The notes beneath the pieces were generated by a model. It worked only from the letters and a program-made list of their open reading frames with translations, ran no database searches and was not told the DNA's origin. A DNA stretch of 10,639 nt from Pseudomonadota bacterium. Lineage in GTDB: Bacteria > Pseudomonadota > Alphaproteobacteria > Paracaedibacterales > CAITNM01. Position 1 is the first letter of the stretch, and each line of letters begins with the position of its first letter. This document shows positions 1 through 6,086 of the stretch, one piece after another. Both the position numbers and the translations under genes were made by a program. The stretch covers positions 6,658 to 17,296 of the forward strand of contig JAPLON010000096.1 of assembly GCA_026400695.1 (NCBI GenBank), read 5' to 3'.

Positions 1-157
1 TATACGTGCTTTTTTGAAACAAAATCGCTTACAAATGTATTATTGTCATCACGCTTATACAGCGATGATGTTGCAAATATTGATCCTTTCCTTAAAAATA
101 TACAATCAATCCCTAATCTTCATAAGTTTTCAGCACATTGATTTAGATGCTTGGTAG
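1..157 (+). pseudogene. Transposase N-terminal fragment, copy A (IS5-like, decayed, cut by window edge)
   Basis: Frame 2 is open from the window edge to TAG at 155-157 and reads ...AYTAMMLQILILSLKIYNQS...IDLDAW. A close copy lies at 2018-2176. Between the copies many differences are silent in this frame (for example GAT/GAC twice, GCT/GCC, ATA/ATC, TTG/TTA, CAC/CAT), so this was the coding frame. The pattern 'YT...I...L.LK..Y..SL....LD.W' recalls the N-terminal part of IS5-family DDE transposases, where a Tyr-Ser/Thr motif is followed by a helix with LK and then by GLDW. That family is recognised by eye only. The catalytic part is missing, so it cannot transpose. Frame 1 is also open to a TGA at 139-141, but substitutions there change residues more often. 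Confidence 0.5.
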
Positions 158-242
158 TATGGTTTAATACCAATTCCAGAATTAATTATCTTTCACTATG
201 GATACACCATCAAGTTATCTATAGCACATTTGAATCTTACAA

Positions 243-305
243 TCTCCGCCTACGCGGAGATGACAGAAACAGCGGTAATTATGTCATCCCCTCGAAGGAG
301 GGGAT
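243..305. repeat. REP-like double palindrome (two short hairpins, head to head)
   Basis: Two perfect hairpins lie side by side. The first has a 7-bp stem, 243-249 with 254-260, and a 4-nt loop. The second has an 8-bp stem, 286-293 with 298-305, and a 4-nt loop. The stretch between them starts with GATGACA (260-265 region) and ends with TGTCATC (282-288), so the whole element is itself an inverted repeat. The core GTCATCCCC...GGGGATCCA matches the layout of widespread proteobacterial REP elements, whose translation gives the well-known 'VIPAKAGIQ'-type spurious peptides. It sits in the leader region of the beta-propeller gene, about 80 bp before the start codon, and is absent from the matching region before the second secreted gene. 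It could act as a weak transcription or mRNA-stability element, but nothing here proves that. Confidence 0.7.
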
Positions 306-377
306 CCATTCTTGCTTAATGGTATTCGTTATAGCAATCAAAAACTAGCACAACTAATTTAATTAAAATTTAAAAAT

Positions 378-381
378 GGAG
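378..381 (+). promoter_or_regulatory. Shine-Dalgarno site of the beta-propeller gene
   Basis: GGAG lies 7 nt before the ATG at 389. The surrounding sequence (AAATGGAGA followed by an A-rich spacer) is nearly identical to the site before the HAD-like gene at 2350-2353, which supports both starts. I see no convincing -35/-10 promoter pair upstream. Confidence 0.8.
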
Positions 382-388
382 AATAAAA

Positions 389-1738
389 ATGTCTAAATTT
401 AAAAACTTTTACTTGTCGCTTTTTGTTTCTGTAGCAATATTGAACATAGGAAATGTTTATGCGTCTGCAGCAGCGGATTATGAACATTTAGCACCTGCTG
501 CTTCATCAAATGCCTCATCTTCATCCTCTCCTTCAATGCGTGTTGTTTTTGATATGAAGGACATTAACGAATTTGTCACAAGAATTTTGGGTGAACCAAG
601 TCATTGTAGCGTTGTATTAAAAAGAGAACCTCAACGAAATAGTGAGATAAGCGAAGCACTGGGTGAAATTTTTCAAGAACTCCATGATCATAAAGTTCTT
701 GAACAACAAACTCCTAATGTACTTGGTCAAATCATAGCTGAATATGAAAACCAATCACGACTTTACTGTTTAACTGGCTCACAAATATTTATTTTAAAAA
801 AAGAAGGTGATGATTGGATAAGAAAAAGTAAAACCTGTTTAGATGATATTTCTTATTGGGCAACTTTTGTACGAGACCGGTATTTGTACATCATATCAAA
901 AGGTTGGGACGATTTGACGGTGTTTGATAGGGTTACTAATCAACTTAAACACATAGAAGTAGACGGTGGCCCAAGATCAGCAATTCTTGTTGGTAATCGG
1001 TATTTATATGTTATAAATTCTGGTTCAAATGACATTGCCGTAATCGATACGACAAATGATAATATAGTTTCCAGAATTAAAGTTGGTGAAAAGCCACAAT
1101 CTGCAAACCCTGTTGGTAATCTATTATATGTGCTGAATACCACGTCAAATGATGTTTCAGTAATCGATATAGAAAATAATAAAGTGGTGGCTACAATTAA
1201 AGTTGGGGAGAATCCTAATTTTGCAACCCTTATTGGTAACCTGTTGTGTGTTTTGCATGATAAGTCAAATGAAGTTTCAATAATCGATACAGAAGGTAAT
1301 AAAGTGGTGGCTACAGTTAAGGTTGGTGAAAATCCCCAATCTGTAACACCTGTTGGTGCTCTGTTGTATGTGTTGAATGCTAAGTCAAATGACGTTTCTG
1401 TAATCGATACAGCAAACGGCAACAAGGTAGTTGCTAAAGTTAAAGTTGGGGGAAATCCACAATCTGCAACTCTTGTTGGCACTCTGTTGTATGCGTTGAA
1501 TGCTGAGTCAAACAACGTTTCAGTAATCAATACAGCAGATAATAAAGTAGTTGCTACCATTGAAGTTGGGAAAAAGCCAAAGTCAGCCACTTTAATTGAT
1601 GGCGATTTAGCGGTTAATTGTGATGATGGTGTTTATTTAGTCTATTTGGATCGAGTAAAAAAAAACCTTCGTGACGCAACAACAACATCAACTACAACAA
1701 GTAGTGCGGCTGCTTCATCCTCATCATCCTCATCTTAA
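389..1738 (+). CDS. Secreted YVTN-type beta-propeller repeat protein
   Basis: A 449-residue exported protein. Residues 1-25 form a signal peptide with a Lys-containing start, a hydrophobic core and a VYA cleavage site before SAAAD. Residues 26-50 are a Ser/Ala-rich leader. From about residue 160 to 420 it carries YVTN-type blades of about 40 residues. The clearest five start at 191, 231, 271, 311 and 352, each with the pattern KVGxxPQSA..VG.LLYVLN..SNDVSVIDT...KVVA, and partial blades flank them. This is enough for a six- or seven-bladed propeller, a fold used for protein or ligand binding; no catalytic residues are evident. The C-terminus is a Thr/Ser/Ala tail ending in seven serines. The region at 51-160 has no fold I recognise. 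The start is set by GGAG 7 nt upstream. It shares its leader with the HAD-like gene downstream but not its body. A role in surface or host interaction is only an inference from export. Confidence 0.85.
   Translation: MSKFKNFYLSLFVSVAILNIGNVYASAAADYEHLAPAASSNASSSSSPSMRVVFDMKDINEFVTRILGEPSHCSVVLKREPQRNSEISEALGEIFQELHDHKVLEQQTPNVLGQIIAEYENQSRLYCLTGSQIFILKKEGDDWIRKSKTCLDDISYWATFVRDRYLYIISKGWDDLTVFDRVTNQLKHIEVDGGPRSAILVGNRYLYVINSGSNDIAVIDTTNDNIVSRIKVGEKPQSANPVGNLLYVLNTTSNDVSVIDIENNKVVATIKVGENPNFATLIGNLLCVLHDKSNEVSIIDTEGNKVVATVKVGENPQSVTPVGALLYVLNAKSNDVSVIDTANGNKVVAKVKVGGNPQSATLVGTLLYALNAESNNVSVINTADNKVVATIEVGKKPKSATLIDGDLAVNCDDGVYLVYLDRVKKNLRDATTTSTTTSSAAASSSSSSS
959..1561 (+). repeat. Tandem 120-bp coding repeats (propeller blades)
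   Basis: Five consecutive units begin at 959, 1079, 1199, 1319 and 1442. All are 120 bp except the fourth, which is 123 bp because of one extra codon. A degenerate sixth unit starts at 1562. The units remain similar at DNA level; for example AATAAAGTGGTGGCTACA recurs at the end of two adjacent units. This suggests fairly recent duplication or continuing recombination among blades. Confidence 0.85.
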
Positions 1739-1743
1739 CTTTT

Positions 1744-1938
1744 GTGAATGCTAAAGTTGCTAGGTGGGAAAGATTTAAGCAAAAGCGATGTGAGTTAAGA
1801 AGTTCTTTCACCGTTTTACGGAGGGGCTCGTGGAGAATTTCCATGGGTTTACTCGTCTGATTTCCGTTAACCTTACTACCCCTACCCATCCATAACAAAA
1901 AAACGTTTAAAAACCTCTCATTACTCATATATTTTTAA
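1744..1938 (+). other. Unidentified partly open stretch after the beta-propeller gene
   Basis: A GTG at 1744 opens 38 codons (VNAKVARWERFKQKRCEL...) up to TGA at 1858-1860. The same frame then stays open to a TAA at 1936-1938. The opposite strand is also open from about 1928 to 1692 and could read ...NGNQTSKPMEILHEPLRK... I recognise neither product. No Shine-Dalgarno site precedes either start. The composition looks less AT-biased than the neighbouring spacers, which would fit a decayed mobile-element fragment. I do not call a functional gene. Confidence 0.3.
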
Positions 1939-2017
1939 AATAATAGTATTTTCTGTATTGTAAATTAAGAAATTTTGTACAAAAATTTAATTAATGTAAT
2001 TTGCTATACACAATAAC

Positions 2018-2176
2018 ATGTGTGCTTTTTTAAAACAAAATAGTTTATCTAGCTGGGGCTGCCAGCATCATGCTTATACAGCGGTAATGATGCAATCATT
2101 GATCCTTTTCTTAAAAATATACAATCAATCCCTAATCTTCATCAGTTTTCAGCACATTGACTTAGACGCCTGGTAG
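2018..2176 (+). pseudogene. Transposase N-terminal fragment, copy B (IS5-like, decayed)
   Basis: The frame from ATG 2018 to TAG 2174-2176 encodes 52 residues containing SSWGCQHHAYTAVMMQ and ending IDLDAW. It matches copy A at 1-157 over its full visible length apart from a divergent patch and one extra codon near 2040-2055. Several differences are silent in this frame. Similarity to copy A ends just after the stop codon, at about 2178, so only the beginning of the element was duplicated or kept. Compared with IS5-family transposases it has the N-terminal helix region and lacks the DDE catalytic domain. The downstream stretch 2177-2349 shows no clear continuation. Confidence 0.5.
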
Positions 2177-2349
2177 TAGGTTCTAAGTTTTTCTCAAAAG
2201 CTTTTTCAAATAAAAAACTCATTGCATCCAGCGTGATTGCTAGCAAGTTTATCTTGTTCTGCAATCTAGTTGAGCCTTCGAGCGATTTATGGGAAATGGC
2301 ATAACAATTAGACAACCAATATTTGTGCAAAGAATTTAAATTTATAAAT

Positions 2350-2353
2350 GGAG
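2350..2353 (+). promoter_or_regulatory. Shine-Dalgarno site fixing the start of the HAD-like gene
   Basis: GGAG lies 8 nt before the ATG at 2362. The open frame extends back to an ATG at 2323, but that ATG has no such site and would put 13 polar residues before the signal peptide. The 2362 start also matches the parallel arrangement at 378-391. Confidence 0.8.
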
Positions 2354-2361
2354 ACTACAAA

Positions 2362-3657
2362 ATGTCACAATTTAAAATATCAAAGTTTTACCTGACGATT
2401 TTTATTGCTGCGGCTATACTTAATTTCCATATGGATGCCCATGCGTCAGCAGCATCGGATGATGGGCTTGGAGCGCCTGCTGCATTATCATCTTCTTCAT
2501 CAGCTTCAGATGTTGCTACACATAAAATATTTTATAAGATTAGTTCTTTAGACGAACTTCCTACTCTTTTAGATAGAACTATAGCATGCGATGGCACTGA
2601 ACTTACGCGAGTTGTTTTTCTTGATTTTGATGATTGTATGGCTCAGCGTAGACATACACTGAATATTCTAGATGCAACTTTTCAGTTTGATTGGATAAGT
2701 TCTCCTGAGCGCATTCGTCAAATTAAAGATAATGTTGCCAAAGATTTAGGTGCAAGTGATACATGGGATGTTGTGAGTAAAATCCCAACTATAGGATCTA
2801 TGCAAATTGCTTATCAACCCGTTGGTAATCTAGCAGCAATTATTGCCGCATTAAAAGCACGAAAATTTGTTGTAAAGGTTTGCTCTGGCTTACAAATAGA
2901 TAACTTAAGACTTACTGTATTAACGCAAAATGGACTATCAGAAGAAGATTATCTTTATGCAAACAGAGGCAAAGCAGCAGCTATGCTAAAATGTATTTTG
3001 AATATGCGTAAAAAATCAGAAGGTAAAAAAAATGATTATCTTGCTATGCTTGTTGATAATTACTTTCCATATGAAGAGCAAGAAACTGGCAGCAGCCCAA
3101 GCGAACTTGTTCAAAAATTATCTGAAGAAATAGCAAAAATAAATGGTGGAAGCGGCGGTTGTGAAACCGGAAGTGACGAAAGCGGCAGTGATGATGAAAA
3201 CGAAGAACCTACACCACTAAAAATAACGAGCCGGTTTGTCCATGATAGGCGCTTTGAAAGTGCGTTAGAGGCAGCCAAGCCACAAATCAGAGCAGAAATT
3301 GAGCAATCATTACAAGCTCACCTTGCGTTACTTAACGCACAAAAAACAACAAAGGAACAGTCAATTGCAGACGTAAATCGTCAATTTGTAAAAAGAGAAA
3401 AGTCTAAAGTTAAAAAGCTGCGTCACAATCGAGCGAAAATACGTTCAATAAAAGATAGAGAATTAAAAAAAGCTAAGCAGGAGGCTATTGTGAGAAAAAT
3501 GTCTGAAGTAAAATCAGAAAGAAAATCTTATGAACTCGATGTTGCAAAGTCTCAAAAATCTATAACTGAATTTGATCAAAAAATAGAAGAATTTACAAGC
3601 TTATTGACTGCCTGGCAACAATCTACTGGAACTGTATCCCAGTTGCTAGGCCAATAA
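2362..3657 (+). CDS. Secreted HAD-superfamily-like protein (DUF2608-like) with coiled-coil tail
   Basis: A 431-residue exported protein. Residues 1-28 form a signal peptide cleaved after AHA, followed by a Ser/Ala-rich leader (29-50) resembling that of the upstream propeller protein. Residues 84-240 carry a HAD-like motif set: VVFLDFDDC with D88 and D90 (motif I), VKVCS with S175 (motif II), K204 or K210 (motif III) and LVDNYFPYEE with D232 (motif IV). This points to a phosphatase-type fold close to the DUF2608 group found in intracellular bacteria. The usual Thr of DxDxT is Cys92, so activity is uncertain. Residues 265-285 are an acidic Gly/Ser/Asp/Glu linker. Residues 310-415 are a Lys/Glu/Gln-rich predicted coiled coil. 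Substrate and target are unknown. The fold is inferred from motifs only. Confidence 0.7.
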   Translation: MSQFKISKFYLTIFIAAAILNFHMDAHASAASDDGLGAPAALSSSSSASDVATHKIFYKISSLDELPTLLDRTIACDGTELTRVVFLDFDDCMAQRRHTLNILDATFQFDWISSPERIRQIKDNVAKDLGASDTWDVVSKIPTIGSMQIAYQPVGNLAAIIAALKARKFVVKVCSGLQIDNLRLTVLTQNGLSEEDYLYANRGKAAAMLKCILNMRKKSEGKKNDYLAMLVDNYFPYEEQETGSSPSELVQKLSEEIAKINGGSGGCETGSDESGSDDENEEPTPLKITSRFVHDRRFESALEAAKPQIRAEIEQSLQAHLALLNAQKTTKEQSIADVNRQFVKREKSKVKKLRHNRAKIRSIKDRELKKAKQEAIVRKMSEVKSERKSYELDVAKSQKSITEFDQKIEEFTSLLTAWQQSTGTVSQLLGQ

Positions 3658-3659
3658 CT

Positions 3660-3833
3660 TCATAAAATAAGAAAGTCTTTTGCTGTTGTTGGTTTTGTGG
3701 GTATGTGTGTTAAAGCGTTAGCTTTATCCATATATCCGCAAACTTTATTTCCTAAAATTCCTTGCAAGTCTTTGCCGCAAATTACACTAACTAAACGTTT
3801 GTTTTGATGAGGATGTTCTTGGTTAAAACTCTT
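3660..3833 (-). other. Orphan open frame downstream of lptG (possible gene remnant)
   Basis: Between lptG and the HAD-like gene the - strand is open for 57 codons, ending at a TGA at 3660-3662. It reads ...LVSVICGKDLQGILGNKV...TAKDFLIL. It has only one internal ATG, near residue 35, and no good start or Shine-Dalgarno site, so it would be a C-terminal fragment. The + strand is open over much of the same stretch, so chance is a real alternative. I do not recognise the sequence. It occupies the place where lptD could be expected in related genomes, but it does not look like LptD. Confidence 0.25.
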
Positions 3834-3837
3834 TTAA

Positions 3838-4929
3838 TTAGCGATCGTCTAATAAAACCGTAAGCCAATAACCACTAGCTAATGTAACCAACGGTGGTAT
3901 CCATGCAGCTGCCAATATAGGTATTTTGTGTGCTACTCCATAGGCATGGACAATGTGTTCGAAAAAATGCATTAAAAATGCAAAGATTATACTAATGCCA
4001 ATAATCATGCTAAATGATTTGTGACGAGTGGAAAGTAGGCAAAAGCTAGCTGCTAGCAAAACGAAACCAATCATCATTCCAATTTTTGCAATTTGAGTGT
4101 GCCATAGCATGGAGTAAGAACTTGCGTCTAATCCTGAACTTTCTAGCATTTGAATAAATTCTGGCATTTGTAAAAATGAAATTGTTTCAGGCGGTGCTGT
4201 TGATTGCTGAATCTGTTCCATAGTTATGGTAGTTGGCTCAGTGTGGTTCTTTAGATTTTTTTGTCCACCATTATCAACAATGTTAACCTTGTGCATTTCC
4301 CAAGTTTTGTCATTTAGTACAGCAGTTTCAGCATCTACACGGCGTAGAAATTCTCCAGTTTTACTAAATTGGAAAATTATTACGTTACTAAAGTTTTTTT
4401 TCGAAATGTTAAAATTCTTTGCGTGAATAATGTTTTGAGAGTCGTTAAATTTTTCGCGTAGCCATAATCCATTATCATTGAAGGAAATGCTGTAAGCTTT
4501 TTTGTGAAAAATTTTTTCCTCTAAAACTACTATTCTGCCACAAAGAGCTGCTTTTACAGGATCTAGTACTAAAATATTTACTATGCCTAAAGCTACTACT
4601 ACTAAGGATATACCGCTTAAAAATTGTAAGCGTGATATTCCAAAGCTAAGTATAACTACAAAATTTTGTGATTGAGATAATCGTAAAAAACAACCAAGAG
4701 CTGCAAAAAAGGTGATAGATGGTAATAATTCATCAAGAATTTTTGGTAGTTTTAAAAATGCTAATTGTAATAATGCGGGTAGTGGTACGTCATGCTGCAT
4801 GGTTCTTCTGGTAAGCTCGATCATTTCAAATAAGCTAATTATCAAAGCTACGGTCAAAAATATTATGCAAAACCAACACAGAAAGTTTCGGCTTACGTAA
4901 CGATTAATTGTTGAAATTAAATACCACAT
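3838..4929 (-). CDS. lptG: LPS export system permease LptG
   Basis: LptG is one of two inner-membrane permeases of the LptB2FG transporter, which extracts lipopolysaccharide from the inner membrane and passes it to the periplasmic Lpt bridge. The 363-residue product has the YjgP/YjgQ layout: transmembrane helices at about 17-35, 67-83, 100-122, 282-300, 306-324 and 337-358, with a periplasmic beta-jellyroll domain between the third and fourth. The stretch ISFLQMPEFIQMLESSGLDA (250-269) matches the LptG-type FxxLPxFIxxLExxGL motif. Its ATG overlaps the 3' end of lptF by 13 bp and has no Shine-Dalgarno site of its own, so translation is probably coupled to lptF. The length is normal for the family. 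No lptB, lptC or lptD is in the window. Confidence 0.93.
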   Translation of the reverse strand: MWYLISTINRYVSRNFLCWFCIIFLTVALIISLFEMIELTRRTMQHDVPLPALLQLAFLKLPKILDELLPSITFFAALGCFLRLSQSQNFVVILSFGISRLQFLSGISLVVVALGIVNILVLDPVKAALCGRIVVLEEKIFHKKAYSISFNDNGLWLREKFNDSQNIIHAKNFNISKKNFSNVIIFQFSKTGEFLRRVDAETAVLNDKTWEMHKVNIVDNGGQKNLKNHTEPTTITMEQIQQSTAPPETISFLQMPEFIQMLESSGLDASSYSMLWHTQIAKIGMMIGFVLLAASFCLLSTRHKSFSMIIGISIIFAFLMHFFEHIVHAYGVAHKIPILAAAWIPPLVTLASGYWLTVLLDDR

Positions 4930-6047
4930 TTATCAAGCAATCTTTGTAATGGGTGATGAGTGGATCCTTTTCGCAAAACTACGATACCAGCTGTAATAAT
5001 GGACGTAACCAGAATATATGCAAAAGGTATGGCGAATTTGAATTTTAATTGAAGTTGGAGCAAATTCAAAATCAACCATTGAAACAAAATACCACTTAAT
5101 ATTAGGTAAATTATTCTGCGTCGTCGCATCCTTCTTGATGGGCGATTAACTACCATTACTAATGCTACCAATAAAATATTTAACAGACATAAAAATGGAA
5201 GTAGAATACGCTGATGTCCTTCTGCTTCTAGGCGATTCTGCAGTTTGGGGTCTTCAACTTTTTCGTTAGATGATTGAAACAATTCCTTTAAGTCTTTTTC
5301 ATAGGGCTTCATACTTCGAGAATTTACAATTGTTGTAAATTTATTGAGGTTGTAGACTAGCTCTTCAAACTTAAATAGTTGAATGGTGTTATTTTTATCT
5401 TTTTCCTGTCTTACGCCGTTATAAAGTACTAAAACGTATTGATCATCAATCTTTTTTAAAGTGCCTTCTTTTGCTAATAAAATGTATGGCTTTTTTTGCT
5501 TTTGATTGTGTTCGCCAATGTCATAAATAAATACACCCTCAAATTCTCTGGCGGTTTTACGCTTTTCTACAAAAATGGTTAAACCCTTAACTACATTAAA
5601 TGCTCCTTCTCTAACTATTGATGAAGAAAATTGGTTGCGTAGCTGAAACTCTTGCTGTCGAAAAGCTCTAAAGGAATTTGGAATAACAAATACATTTAGT
5701 AAAATTAATCCAACAGTTAATGAAGCCGATAATATCATTCCAGGTTTTAGAATTTGCCACGGACTTTTACCAAGGGCTTGCATTACCTGTAGTTCGTTAT
5801 CAATTGTGAGCTTGCTAAAGGCAAGAATTCCACCAATTAAAGTACAAACTGGAGCTACCTTAACAAATAAGTCAGGTAGCAAAAAAATAATCAACGAAAG
5901 GTAACCGTGTAGGGAAACATTATGGTGAACTATGACCTCAATGAACTTTAATGATTGAGTTAACCATAGCAAAACCACCAAAATTGCGGCCAAACCCCCA
6001 ATTGATGTGTAAAGTCGTTTTAAAATATATGCAGACGTGATAAACAT
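4917..6047 (-). CDS. lptF: LPS export system permease LptF
   Basis: LptF pairs with LptG in the LPS-exporting ABC transporter of the inner membrane. The 376 residues show transmembrane helices at about 14-34, 52-79, 103-124, 280-300, 312-330 and 338-358, with a periplasmic jellyroll domain between helices 3 and 4. Family features include ELQVMQALGKSPWQILKPG (85-103), the cytoplasmic coupling segment that contacts LptB, and the RLEAEGHQRILLPF segment (272-285) before helix 4, as in other LptF proteins. The start codon lies only 39 bp from the divergent surA start. No Shine-Dalgarno site is visible upstream, while TAATAT lies just 3 nt before the ATG region, so a very short or absent leader is possible. 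It is the first gene of the lptF-lptG pair. Confidence 0.93.
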   Translation of the reverse strand: MFITSAYILKRLYTSIGGLAAILVVLLWLTQSLKFIEVIVHHNVSLHGYLSLIIFLLPDLFVKVAPVCTLIGGILAFSKLTIDNELQVMQALGKSPWQILKPGMILSASLTVGLILLNVFVIPNSFRAFRQQEFQLRNQFSSSIVREGAFNVVKGLTIFVEKRKTAREFEGVFIYDIGEHNQKQKKPYILLAKEGTLKKIDDQYVLVLYNGVRQEKDKNNTIQLFKFEELVYNLNKFTTIVNSRSMKPYEKDLKELFQSSNEKVEDPKLQNRLEAEGHQRILLPFLCLLNILLVALVMVVNRPSRRMRRRRIIYLILSGILFQWLILNLLQLQLKFKFAIPFAYILVTSIITAGIVVLRKGSTHHPLQRLLDKCGI

Positions 6048-6086
6048 GTATATATTAGTACAATTATTTTTTGGCTTTTCCTAGAC

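Noticed and set aside
1..141. Frame 1 open to TGA at 139-141, read first as the C-terminus of an upstream gene
   Set aside because: The copy at 2018-2176 has stops in this frame, while frame 2 is open in both copies with many silent differences, so frame 2 was the coding one.
151..348. 65-codon + strand open frame between the transposase remnant and the propeller gene
   Set aside because: It runs through the REP-like palindrome and the end of the transposase fragment, has no ribosome site and no recognisable product.
959..1561. Regular repeats considered as a CRISPR array
   Set aside because: The units are contiguous 120-bp coding repeats without spacers and encode propeller blades.
940..1590. 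216-residue open frame on the - strand inside the beta-propeller gene
   Set aside because: Its repeats are the antisense shadow of the 120-bp blade units. The + strand has the signal peptide, ribosome site and recognisable blades.
2001..2010. TTGTAC (1975-1980) and TATACA (2005-2010) as a promoter pair
   Set aside because: The spacing is 24 nt, too long for a standard promoter, and the sites lie far from the next start codon.
2142..2330. 62-codon - strand open frame before the HAD-like gene
   Set aside because: Its last codons are antisense to the transposase remnant. Compared with copy A these codons differ by residue changes and a stop, so there is no sign of selection in that frame. There is no ribosome site.
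2323..2361. Upstream ATG extending the HAD-like protein by 13 residues
   Set aside because: It has no ribosome site and would place polar residues before the signal peptide. The ATG at 2362 has GGAG 8 nt upstream and parallels the sister gene.
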